A stretch of 64,000 nt of DNA from positions 43,035,224 to 43,099,223 of the forward strand of contig CP136065.1 in NCBI GenBank assembly GCA_032622095.1. Reading direction: 5' to 3'. Shown piece by piece: positions 63,401-64,000 of this stretch. The stretch is from Siphonodentalium dalli. Taxonomy: Eukaryota; Mollusca; Scaphopoda; Gadilida; Siphonodentaliidae. How positions within the stretch are numbered: position 1 is the stretch's first letter; each line of letters starts with the position of its first letter. Under the pieces are notes generated by a model. The model did no database searches and was not told where the DNA came from. It saw nothing but the letters and a program-made list of their open reading frames with translations. Both the position numbers and the translations under genes were made by a program.

Positions 63401-63414
63401 ATAATTGGAAGAGG
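36341..63414 (+). CDS. Animal lipoxygenase (5-LOX/AOS-LOX-like), partial, predicted R-type
   Basis: Seven exons (36341-36469, 36966-37063, 43654-43786, 52526-52621, 55770-55866, 57687-57804, 63322-63414) join without a frameshift or stop into about 254 residues. Lipoxygenases insert O2 into polyunsaturated fatty acids using a non-haem iron. The segment aligns by eye with about residues 180-438 of human 5-LOX, for example IASCNHSLIELCTQLPDK against LNGCNPVLIRRCTELPEK. The histidine motif H-x4-H-x4-H-x17-H-x8-H is complete; its second and third His (HLAFTH) are the first two iron ligands, split between two exons. The position equal to 5-LOX Ala410 (Coffa site) is Gly in AINSRGLEIL, and the Ala424/Asn425 pair is Thr/Met. 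From family knowledge, Gly at the Coffa site goes with R stereochemistry. The N-terminal PLAT domain, the third ligand His and the C-terminal Ile are outside the window. Which fatty-acid carbon is oxidised cannot be told. Confidence 0.95.
36470..36965 (+). other. LOX intron a (496 bp), filled by a MITE
   Basis: Donor gtaagt and acceptor tcattccag. From about 36481 to 36845 the intron is a degraded copy of the hAT-like MITE family also found at 42044, 43156, 57130 and 58753. The transposon starts within about 12 bp of the splice donor. Little other sequence remains except the 120 bp before the acceptor. Confidence 0.85.
36481..36845. mobile_element. hAT-like MITE, degraded copy
   Basis: Shares with the family the segments catctggggacctcattctg, the middle part (tatgggagac..cagatggtgaa..cacccattgggcacctcgat..gccaatttggggatatagag) and the gatgaggcctataagcagaatgaggt right arm. 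Terminal parts are missing or mutated. It lies entirely within LOX intron a. Confidence 0.8.
36966..37063 (+). CDS. LOX exon b (start of conserved catalytic domain)
   Basis: 98 bp, 32 codons plus 2 nt. Acceptor attccag, donor gtaggt after ccagataa. The residues GAQRWTNDFFFAFQKIASC then NHSLIELCTQLPDK match the strongly conserved W..D..F.YQFLNGCNP..I..C.ELPEK region of animal LOX. An in-frame TAG follows immediately if translation reads through, so the donor is required. The final AA is completed by the first A of exon c to give Lys, preserving LPDK, which supports the junction. Confidence 0.95.
37081..37335 (-). mobile_element. TTAA-type foldback element (family R), split by an insertion
   Basis: Starts ttaaccctttctctactaaa and resumes after 37286 with gatgagtagttagttccctt..ggaaatgttcagataat, the same end as other R copies (50295, 46175). 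The mariner-like foldback at 37109-37286 has inserted into it. The element is truncated on the right. Confidence 0.65.
37109..37286. mobile_element. Mariner-like foldback MITE, copy 1
   Basis: Near-perfect inverted repeat beginning tacagtaatgcc and ending ggcattactgta, with arms reading cgactccttaaccacagcag and gaattatgggtaa, then ggatttagtcggaaatatgg. It is flanked by TA, the target of Tc1/mariner elements, and is repeated at 51774, 52717, 55205 and 63034. It has no coding capacity. Confidence 0.85.
37345..37700. repeat. Short degenerate tandem repeats in intron b
   Basis: At 37350-37525 phrases such as catctcttagtcttcaa and gaatggtaagtgaatg recur with a period of roughly 55-60 bp. At 37612-37695 a ~40-bp phrase (atttccaac..atgcgca..tttttatccattcaaag) occurs twice in a row. 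Confidence 0.5.
37892..38379. mobile_element. TTAA-flanked foldback element, family T
   Basis: Ends are ttaaaggtactcaacccg and cgggttgagtacctttaa, an exact inverted repeat including TTAA, the piggyBac target. Longer imperfect internal inverted repeats match as well (gattcgagtcgagga..cccatcaaagctcag against ctgagctttgtttgatgggttcctcgactcgaatc). No transposase reading frame. A diverged partial relative lies at 45310-45745. Confidence 0.75.
38389..38630. repeat. Intron triplication unit 1
   Basis: First of three diverged direct repeats of about 250 bp containing gttaatgtggaatttatagt, cattttcataaaaactaa, tctgtcag, gacaagaaaatatatgaaaa and actggtcacgcatcaa. Other units are at 38675-38941 and 39608-39862. 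Confidence 0.75.
38675..38941. repeat. Intron triplication unit 2
   Basis: Second unit; the segment tacttaatgtggaatttata lies about 299 bp after its equivalent in unit 1. It is followed directly by a TTAA-type foldback element (38942-39156). Confidence 0.75.
38942..39156. mobile_element. TTAA-type perfect foldback, family P
   Basis: 215 bp that is essentially one hairpin: TTAA, ccctttcagtgccaagtccg, about 100 bp per arm, then cggacttggcactgaaaggg and TTAA. Arms differ at only a few positions, indicating a recent insertion. TTAA target and CCCTTT termini are typical of piggyBac-type non-autonomous elements. Confidence 0.88.
39255..39609 (+). mobile_element. hAT-like MITE, right-truncated
   Basis: Begins caagcctgagtttagtgtgc, the standard left end of the family, with the internal hairpin ggtgaatttagtgatgctat / gctagcatcaccaaa. 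It ends abruptly after gaatgaggtcccc, lacking the right terminal inverted repeat, and runs straight into triplication unit 3. Confidence 0.85.
39608..39862. repeat. Intron triplication unit 3
   Basis: Third unit with cacagtagtattcaacacaa, ctttcattttcataaaaact, gaaaatggctgtcataatgt and ggtcatacatcaagtgagga. Separated from unit 2 by the inserted family-P hairpin and the truncated MITE. Confidence 0.75.
39863..40909. other. LOX intron b stretch without recognised gene
   Basis: AT-rich, with a run of C (around 40350) inside a piece (40305-40600) rich in phrases such as ggccattttcaggcaatttg and cagacaattttcgggcaaat, which looks like a degenerate internal repeat. Open reading frames here overlap on both strands and resemble nothing known. 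Confidence 0.4.
40910..41029 (-). mobile_element. hAT-like MITE fragment
   Basis: Contains ctagcatcactaaattcacc, ctctggggacctcattctgc and ttaggcctcatcttctctgg with the following aaagtttctttattatcaaa. This is the terminal part of the family in the reverse orientation. Confidence 0.8.
41030..42043. other. LOX intron b stretch, unrecognised
   Basis: No gene seen. Short imperfect repeats such as gatatgg..aaataaagagcgtt (about 41612 and 41655) and ttatgtaaacaaaagca / ttatgtaaacagaagca (41559, 41720) suggest an old degraded element. Confidence 0.4.
42044..42475 (+). mobile_element. hAT-like MITE, full-length
   Basis: 432 bp with matching ends: caagcctggaaatagtgtgt on the left, and on the right a sequence whose complement reads caagtcttgaaatagtgtat, both followed by ctgtcatttgcagaatgagg. 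Each terminal arm is itself a hairpin (gtgaatttagtgatgct / agcatcaccaaattcac). Confidence 0.88.
42541..43150. repeat. Interspersed repeat with G-rich ends and gtccgtccgtc leader
   Basis: Begins tataccccccactttcg-like and contains atggggggtatactggattg, then a ctgtccgtccgtctgtcacg tract. Three related internal segments around cataac or aataacttt..aacaaatatgaaccgatttc start at about 42639, 42784 and 42956. It ends with ggtgggggtatgctagcact. Elements of this style are common in molluscan and other marine invertebrate genomes; class uncertain. A related element is at 44637-44950. Confidence 0.6.
43156..43633 (+). mobile_element. hAT-like MITE, full-length, abutting splice acceptor
   Basis: 478 bp with ends caagcctgagtttagtgtgc and its complement (gcacactaaactgaggcttg). 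Flanking 8-mers gttcaatc and attccatc agree at 6 of 8 positions, consistent with a decayed 8-bp target duplication as made by hAT transposases. The element ends only 20 bp before LOX exon c, so the branch point region probably lies within or next to transposon sequence. Confidence 0.88.
43654..43786 (+). CDS. LOX exon c
   Basis: 133 bp: 1 nt completing the Lys codon, then 44 codons, ending in phase 0 at gtatgt. Acceptor is ctctttttgcag. Residues MGTTAEELAPFLDGLSVADV then INQKRLFFIDLEILQGISV align with the animal LOX segment before the catalytic His cluster (5-LOX: [34 protein letters not shown]). Confidence 0.95.
43870..44001. mobile_element. TTAA-type foldback, family P, one arm deleted
   Basis: TTAA and the left arm (ccctttcagtgccaagtctg ..) match the 38942-39156 element up to aagagctcttag, then jump directly to acttggcactgaaaggg and TTAA. 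An internal deletion has removed most of the right arm. Confidence 0.85.
44002..44588. other. LOX intron c stretch, unrecognised
   Basis: AT-rich intron. A 92-codon open frame in this interval has no features of a known protein and no splice context. I see no repeat family that I can match. Confidence 0.35.
44589..45172 (-). mobile_element. TTAA-type foldback (family R), interrupted
   Basis: Begins ttaaccctttatatattaaa, resumes after 44950 with gtcgtttgttgaacttacta and continues with cctccagatgaataatagac, cattccaatttatac and attgagtgggagaatccatt. This is the reverse of the family R left arm. The G-rich-ended repeat at 44637-44950 lies inside it. Confidence 0.6.
44637..44950. repeat. Interspersed repeat with cgggggac ends
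   Basis: Starts cattgtcccccgaaaaaatt, contains cgggggactatagaaatggg and ctccgtccgtccgtcagtca, and ends tgtcgggggacactgtggtc. Similar in design to 42541-43150. Inserted in a family R element. Confidence 0.55.
45310..45745. mobile_element. Diverged relative of family T foldback
   Basis: Contains cagattccaacaacaacaaa (complement of the 38321 region) and, further right, caaaaattgatatctgatca then ctctgagctttgatgggtgg and ttccgactcgaataaaat, matching 38213-38275. It is too degraded to define ends. Confidence 0.5.
46175..46458 (+). mobile_element. TTAA-type foldback, family R
   Basis: TTAA, ccctttctatactaaatgga at the left; gagtatagaaaggg and TTAA at the right. Internal phrases cattggaacagtctattctt, gtgggaaatgttcagatat and ctgaacaattcctaagggaa are shared with copies at 50295 and 52176. 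Confidence 0.8.
46710..46971. mobile_element. TTAA-type foldback, family Q
   Basis: TTAA, ccctttcatggcgggagctg on the left; cttcagtcatgaaaggg and TTAA on the right. Inside, two short hairpins of the type cattctcttatatat .. cctatggg .. atatataagagaatgc are placed back to back. Copies at 53444 and 55441. Confidence 0.85.
47064..47280 (+). mobile_element. TTAA-type foldback, family R, left end decayed
   Basis: Contains taaatggattttagctccca, tatattggaatggtctattc, ttggtgggaaatg, aacttattatctgaacatct and ends gagtatttagcttagaaagg, gttaa. Confidence 0.7.
47281..48180. other. LOX intron c stretch, unrecognised
   Basis: AT-rich. Short open frames on the + strand (88 and 78 codons) have no recognisable motifs. 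The last part (48135-48180) looks like a remnant of family R into which the hAT element at 48189 inserted. Confidence 0.4.
48680..49865 (-). mobile_element. hAT-type transposon (inner), nested
   Basis: 1186 bp, ends tagagtttaat on the left and attaaactcta on the right, flanked by ataccaat (48672-48679) and ataccaaa (49866-49873), a 7/8 match to an 8-bp target duplication. Subterminal regions contain many cccggtt / aaccggg motifs. It carries a decayed hAT transposase C-terminus on the minus strand and sits inside the outer hAT element. Confidence 0.85.
48870..49325 (-). pseudogene. hAT transposase C-terminal remnant
   Basis: On the minus strand, about 49300 to 49120, the frame reads AAEFKLYEANNVRTENLNF then LYEALKTG and KPTSVESERSFSSAG. 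The SVESERSFSxAG string is the well-known C-terminal dimerisation signature of hAT transposases (often P.SVxSERxFSxAG). A stop follows shortly after (RVL then stop), and the last part (LNELSLKDDRVFVDAAKLM) is in another frame, so the gene is broken. DNA-binding and catalytic parts are absent. Confidence 0.75.
50295..50551 (+). mobile_element. TTAA-type foldback, family R, near-complete
   Basis: Begins TTAA ccctttctatactaaatgga and ends gtatagaaagggtta; the final TTAA is mutated to TTAT. Contains a central hairpin: ataataagttcaacaaac then gtttgttgaacttattat-like. Confidence 0.8.
50968..51210. mobile_element. TTAA-type foldback, hybrid of families P and Q
   Basis: TTAA ccctctgagtgccaggtcga followed by tttttgtatcaacccatat as in family P, then ccctgtgccaatgcattctc with the tatataagagaatgc hairpin of family Q, ending ggtactcaaaggg TTAA. 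Shares parts of both families. Confidence 0.75.
51283..51600 (+). repeat. Dispersed repeat X, + copy
   Basis: Begins ttaaagacatattatgtact, contains actgataagttagtat, aactggaggaatgta, tactaacatcgctgaaaatc, tctcgattcgggacgca and ends gttgtcaatttggatac then aaaataactactttgagag. A diverged copy lies in the opposite orientation at 56286-56607. An open frame covers part of the + copy but is not maintained in the other copy. Confidence 0.8.
51774..51949. mobile_element. Mariner-like foldback MITE, copy 2
   Basis: Inverted repeat from tacagtaatgccctaagtaa to cttagggcattactgta with the internal aaccacagcagaattatggg arms and TA flanks. Confidence 0.88.
52176..52442 (+). mobile_element. TTAA-type foldback, family R
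   Basis: ttaaccggccctttctatac at left (with a short insertion next to TTAA), tagtatagatagggtttaa at right, internal gttgaacttattatctgaac and atttcccaagggataactac. Confidence 0.75.
52526..52621 (+). CDS. LOX exon d
   Basis: 96 bp, 32 codons, phase 0 both sides; acceptor tccttgcag, donor gtgagt. LTVPIALFFWNKDEQLVPVA then IQLFQEKGPENP matches the conserved animal LOX segment seen as AAPICLLYKN..KIVPIAIQLNQIPGDENP in 5-LOX. Confidence 0.96.
52717..52934. mobile_element. Mariner-like foldback MITE, copy 3
   Basis: tacagtaatgccctaaataa .. tatttagggcattactgta, TA flanks. It lies 96 bp after LOX exon d. Confidence 0.88.
52943..53048. mobile_element. Extra half copy of mariner-like MITE
   Basis: Starts agagctttccgatgaatggc and ends cttagggcattactgta: one arm only, directly following copy 3 and separated by tatgtacac. 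A second arm-length unit could arise by aberrant repair of the hairpin or by partial tandem insertion. Confidence 0.8.
53049..53345. repeat. Interspersed repeat with tctgtctgtgtgcgtgcatt leader
   Basis: Contains catctgtctgtgtgcgtgca, gatgtctgtctggatcataa, cttgaacagtgttgcacgga and tctcaatgaaatttggttt, and ends ccggactacaatccatctct, tgttt. The layout resembles 42541-43150, but the sequence is different. Confidence 0.5.
53444..53709. mobile_element. TTAA-type foldback, family Q
   Basis: TTAA ccctttcatgactggagcat at left and ctcccgtcatgaaaggg TTAA at right with the double tatataagagaatgca hairpins. Confidence 0.85.
53710..54535. other. LOX intron d stretch, unrecognised
   Basis: Very AT-rich. 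No gene, no repeat family I can match elsewhere in the window. Confidence 0.4.
54536..54665 (-). mobile_element. Probable LINE (or LINE-dependent SINE) 3' end
   Basis: Read on the minus strand: ggtagcaggaagacagcccg, atagggctaggctacccccg, then acaatacactgctttac.., ending gtgtattgtaaataaactat and cctatcctatt. A 3' tail made of a short (TATCC)-type tandem repeat preceded by taaataaa is typical of CR1/L2-like retroposons. No reverse transcriptase is present. Confidence 0.45.
54666..55204. other. LOX intron d stretch, unrecognised
   Basis: No gene. A short simple repeat of gttcca lies near 54890-54910. Confidence 0.4.
55205..55420. mobile_element. Mariner-like foldback MITE, copy 4
   Basis: tacagtaatgctctaagtaa .. 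cttagagcattactgta with central gagctctccccgagagctttcc turn; TA flanks. Confidence 0.88.
55441..55694. mobile_element. TTAA-type foldback, family Q, with internal minisatellite
   Basis: ttaatccttcaatgaatgga at left, gctcccgtcataaaagag ttaa at right. One of the usual hairpin arms is replaced by a minisatellite (55479-55566). Confidence 0.8.
55479..55566. repeat. 11-bp minisatellite, 8 units
   Basis: Eight tandem copies of gagaatacatt (the fifth reads aagaatacatt), derived from the agagaatgcatt arm of the surrounding family Q element. Confidence 0.95.
55770..55866 (+). CDS. LOX exon e (first iron-ligand histidine)
   Basis: 97 bp: 32 codons plus 1 nt; acceptor aaatttcag, donor gtgaga. VFYPTDEPNTWLLVKMWF then NLADAHYHQSLTHL aligns with [30 protein letters not shown] of 5-LOX. 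HQSLTH holds the first two histidines of the LOX motif; the second of them (THL) corresponds to 5-LOX His367, an iron ligand. Confidence 0.97.
55933..56015 (+). mobile_element. hAT-like MITE fragment (left end)
   Basis: caaggcttgaaatagtgtgt, ctgacagttgcagaatgagg and ggtgaatttagtgaagct, then lost after tggactt. Confidence 0.8.
56080..56687 (+). mobile_element. TTAA-type foldback (family R) split by repeat X
   Basis: Left part (ccctttatacatgcaatgaa .. ggaaggaaatgttaaagtga) and right part (catcaaacaatctttggtcc .. gtacagaaagtgttaa) belong to one family R element. The reverse copy of repeat X (56286-56607) lies between them. Confidence 0.65.
56286..56607 (-). repeat. Dispersed repeat X, - copy
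   Basis: Complement begins cttaaagacatgttatgtac and contains actgataagttagtattcag, aactggaggaatgtaacatt, ctactaacatcgccgaaaat and actcgattcgggacgca, matching 51283-51600 in inverted orientation about 5 kb away. Confidence 0.8.
56688..57129. other. LOX intron e stretch, unrecognised
   Basis: AT-rich; short direct repeats of ttaataattaaatagagagt near 56850-56890. No gene. Confidence 0.4.
57130..57572 (+). mobile_element. hAT-like MITE, full-length with perfect TSD
   Basis: 443 bp. Left end caagcctgcaaatagtgtgt, right end complement caagcctgcaaataacgtgt. A perfect 8-bp duplication TTCACAGA flanks it. This is the best evidence that the family is mobilised by a hAT transposase. It lies 114 bp before LOX exon f. 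Confidence 0.92.
57687..57804 (+). CDS. LOX exon f (second iron-ligand histidine)
   Basis: 118 bp: 2 nt, 38 codons, 2 nt; acceptor ttatttcag, donor gtaagt. Completes HLAFTH with exon e, giving the second iron ligand (5-LOX His372). LLMEGICVATHRNLSQS gives x17, then HPVFKLLAPH gives the last two His, and FLYLLAIN leads to the Coffa region (5-LOX HPIFKLLVAHVRFTIAIN). Confidence 0.97.
57805..58186. other. LOX intron f, first part, unrecognised
   Basis: AT-rich with no gene. A short tttttcgccgaaaaggaggaaaa palindromic-looking stretch near 57960 is not enough to define an element. Confidence 0.4.
58187..58533 (-). mobile_element. TTAA-type foldback, family R, reverse and degraded
   Basis: ttctataccaaatactcatt, ggagtagttatcccttagta, aatgttcaggtaataagttc at the left, and ctttagaattgagtgggaaa, atccatttaggagt at the right. 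Confidence 0.65.
58753..59203 (+). mobile_element. hAT-like MITE, full-length
   Basis: 451 bp, left end caagtctgagttttagtgtg, right end complement caagcctagtgtgctgtcat. Flanks caggcatc and caagcatc match at 7 of 8 positions, consistent with an 8-bp target duplication. Confidence 0.9.
59204..59767. other. LOX intron f stretch, unrecognised
   Basis: AT-rich; no gene and no repeat I can match. Confidence 0.4.
59768..60145. mobile_element. Foldback MITE with 35-bp terminal inverted repeats
   Basis: Left end aggcgaca ccaatttttaag then tctggtttacgaaca; the right end is the exact complement (tgttcgtaaaccagacttaa, aaattggtgtcgcct). The interior is A-rich and non-coding. Only one copy in the window. 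The flanks are ambiguous (TA-like), so the superfamily is not assigned. Confidence 0.8.
60146..60735. other. LOX intron f stretch, unrecognised
   Basis: AT-rich; no gene or matched repeat. Confidence 0.4.
60736..62669. mobile_element. Putative 1.9-kb TTAA-flanked (piggyBac-like) element
   Basis: TTAA ctcattcagtgcc on the left and ggcactgaatgag TTAA on the right: a 13-bp exact inverted repeat plus the TTAA target. The left terminus resembles the ccctttcagtgcc ends of family P. Inside is a 120-bp hairpin (61323-61442; gtgtttctctcatatgatat .. atatcatatgagagaaacac) and another ttaaccttttgctgcc near 61219. No transposase frame found, so it is non-autonomous or a composite of smaller insertions. 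Confidence 0.65.
61323..61442. repeat. Long hairpin inside the TTAA element
   Basis: Arms gtgtttctctcatatgatat / ttatgaaac and gtttcataa / atatcatatgagagaaacac, with a second inner pair gaattttcagttttctc / gagaaaactgaaaattc around cgccggaggct. Confidence 0.85.
62670..63033. other. LOX intron f stretch, unrecognised
   Basis: Contains a degenerate gaatcgaatc-type repeat (about 62858-62905) and a run of 13 C (62941-62953). No gene. Confidence 0.45.
63034..63258. mobile_element. Mariner-like foldback MITE, copy 5
   Basis: tacagtaatgccctaaataa at left, tatttagggcattacatgta and ttactgta at right; the right end has a short duplication (attacatgtattactgta). It ends 63 bp before LOX exon g. Confidence 0.85.
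63322..63414 (+). CDS. LOX exon g (carries stereo- and regio-determining residues)
   Basis: 93 bp: 1 nt completing Ser, 30 codons, 2 nt; acceptor tatatttcag, donor gtatgt. Joined to exon f it reads AINSRGLEILVS then KNGWVDKTMTCARPGMFEII and GRG. By alignment to 5-LOX [24 protein letters not shown], the Coffa Ala410 is Gly, Arg411 is Leu, and Ala424/Asn425 are Thr/Met. Confidence 0.96.
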
Positions 63415-64000
63415 GTATGTAGACATGCAAGTGACAGCAACATTTTGTGAAAAGCCTCAGATTATAAACCTAGTCATATTAGATGTACTTGCTTTCATGC
63501 CTCAAAATATGGTGCTGGACATTTGCAGAATGAGGTTCCCAGAGGGCGATTTTAGTGATGCTGCCCCACACAGTGGGCTAGCATCACTAAATTCACCCTC
63601 TGGGGATCTCATTCTGCTTAGGCCTCATCTTCTTAGGAAAGTATCTTTATTATTAAATTAACAAAGTTTTTAAAGAATTTAGTGATGCTATCCTGCATAG
63701 CGCCGGCAGGCTAGGATCACTAAATTCACCCTCTGGGGACCTCATTCTGCATGGCCTCATCTTATATGGGAGACAAAAGACTCAGATTAAAGTTCCCAAA
63801 TGGTTCATATTGTGATTTGTACACCCATTGGGAACCTCGATTATGCAATATGTCGTCTGCCAATTTGGGGATATATTGTAGAAAAACTAACGTAGAAAAA
63901 CTAAACGAAAAAAGAAATAGAATCTATGTGTAGAAATTTTTATAGAAATTTGATAAAGAAACTTTCCAGAGAAGATGAGGACTAAGCAGAATGAGGTCCC
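63415..64000 (+). other. LOX intron g, partial
   Basis: Starts gtatgt; continues beyond the window. Most of it is hAT-like MITE sequence. The remaining LOX exons (third His ligand, Asn/His ligand and C-terminal Ile) are not in the window. Confidence 0.8.
63520..64000 (+). mobile_element. hAT-like MITE, compound, running off the window
   Basis: Two copies appear fused: 63520-63660 (catttgcagaatgaggttcc .. ttcaccctctggggatctca .. ttaggcctcatcttcttagg) and 63676-64000 (gaatttagtgatgctatcct .. atgggagac .. cacccattgggaacctcgat .. cagagaagatgaggactaag). The first lacks its terminal repeat. Confidence 0.75.

Noticed and set aside
36341-63414. Naming the gene ALOX5 outright
   Set aside because: Similarity to 5-LOX is clear, but the Coffa Gly and Thr/Met pocket residues differ, only about 40% of the protein is visible, and invertebrate LOX are not one-to-one orthologues of the human genes.
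63421-63661. Extension of the LOX reading frame beyond 63414
   Set aside because: The open frame continues, but the homology stops at GRG, a gtatgt donor is present, and the downstream peptide is MITE-derived.

Overview
The window is eukaryotic and almost certainly from an invertebrate animal. It is AT-rich, contains spliced exons with GT..AG introns, and is packed with short inverted-repeat transposons of the kind seen in marine invertebrates. The only host gene I can support is an animal lipoxygenase (LOX) on the + strand. I cannot name the phylum from this sequence alone.

Region 1 (1-35805) is one giant tandem satellite with a 41-bp monomer, about 850-870 copies, running off the left edge and ending in a 100-N assembly gap (35806-35905). 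Marker monomers recur in the same order and spacing, so the array is organised in multi-kilobase higher-order units. The array is broken twice by the same ~385-bp non-canonical block (17971-18355 and 23606-23990). The two blocks differ by one base and sit inside a ~2.3 kb duplication offset by 5635 bp.

Region 2 (36341-64000) holds seven consecutive exons of a lipoxygenase. They join in frame into about 254 residues, corresponding roughly to residues 180-438 of human 5-LOX. The exons carry the complete animal LOX histidine motif H-x4-H-x4-H-x17-H-x8-H, including the first two iron ligands. The stereo-determining 'Coffa' position is Gly, which predicts an R-lipoxygenase. The N-terminal PLAT domain and early catalytic exons would have to lie upstream of the satellite or in the gap. 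The exons with the third iron-ligand His and the C-terminal Ile lie beyond the right edge.

The LOX introns (0.5 to 8.7 kb) are mostly transposon debris: an 8-bp-TSD hAT-like MITE family with long nested inverted repeats, a TA-flanked mariner-like foldback family, several TTAA-flanked (piggyBac-like) foldback families, a hAT element nested inside another hAT element (the inner one with a decayed transposase C-terminus), Mollusc/echinoderm-style G-rich-ended repeats with 'gtccgtccgtc' leaders, a probable LINE 3' tail, and a three-fold tandem duplication of intron sequence later broken up by insertions. No RNA genes, CRISPR arrays or prokaryotic signals were seen.
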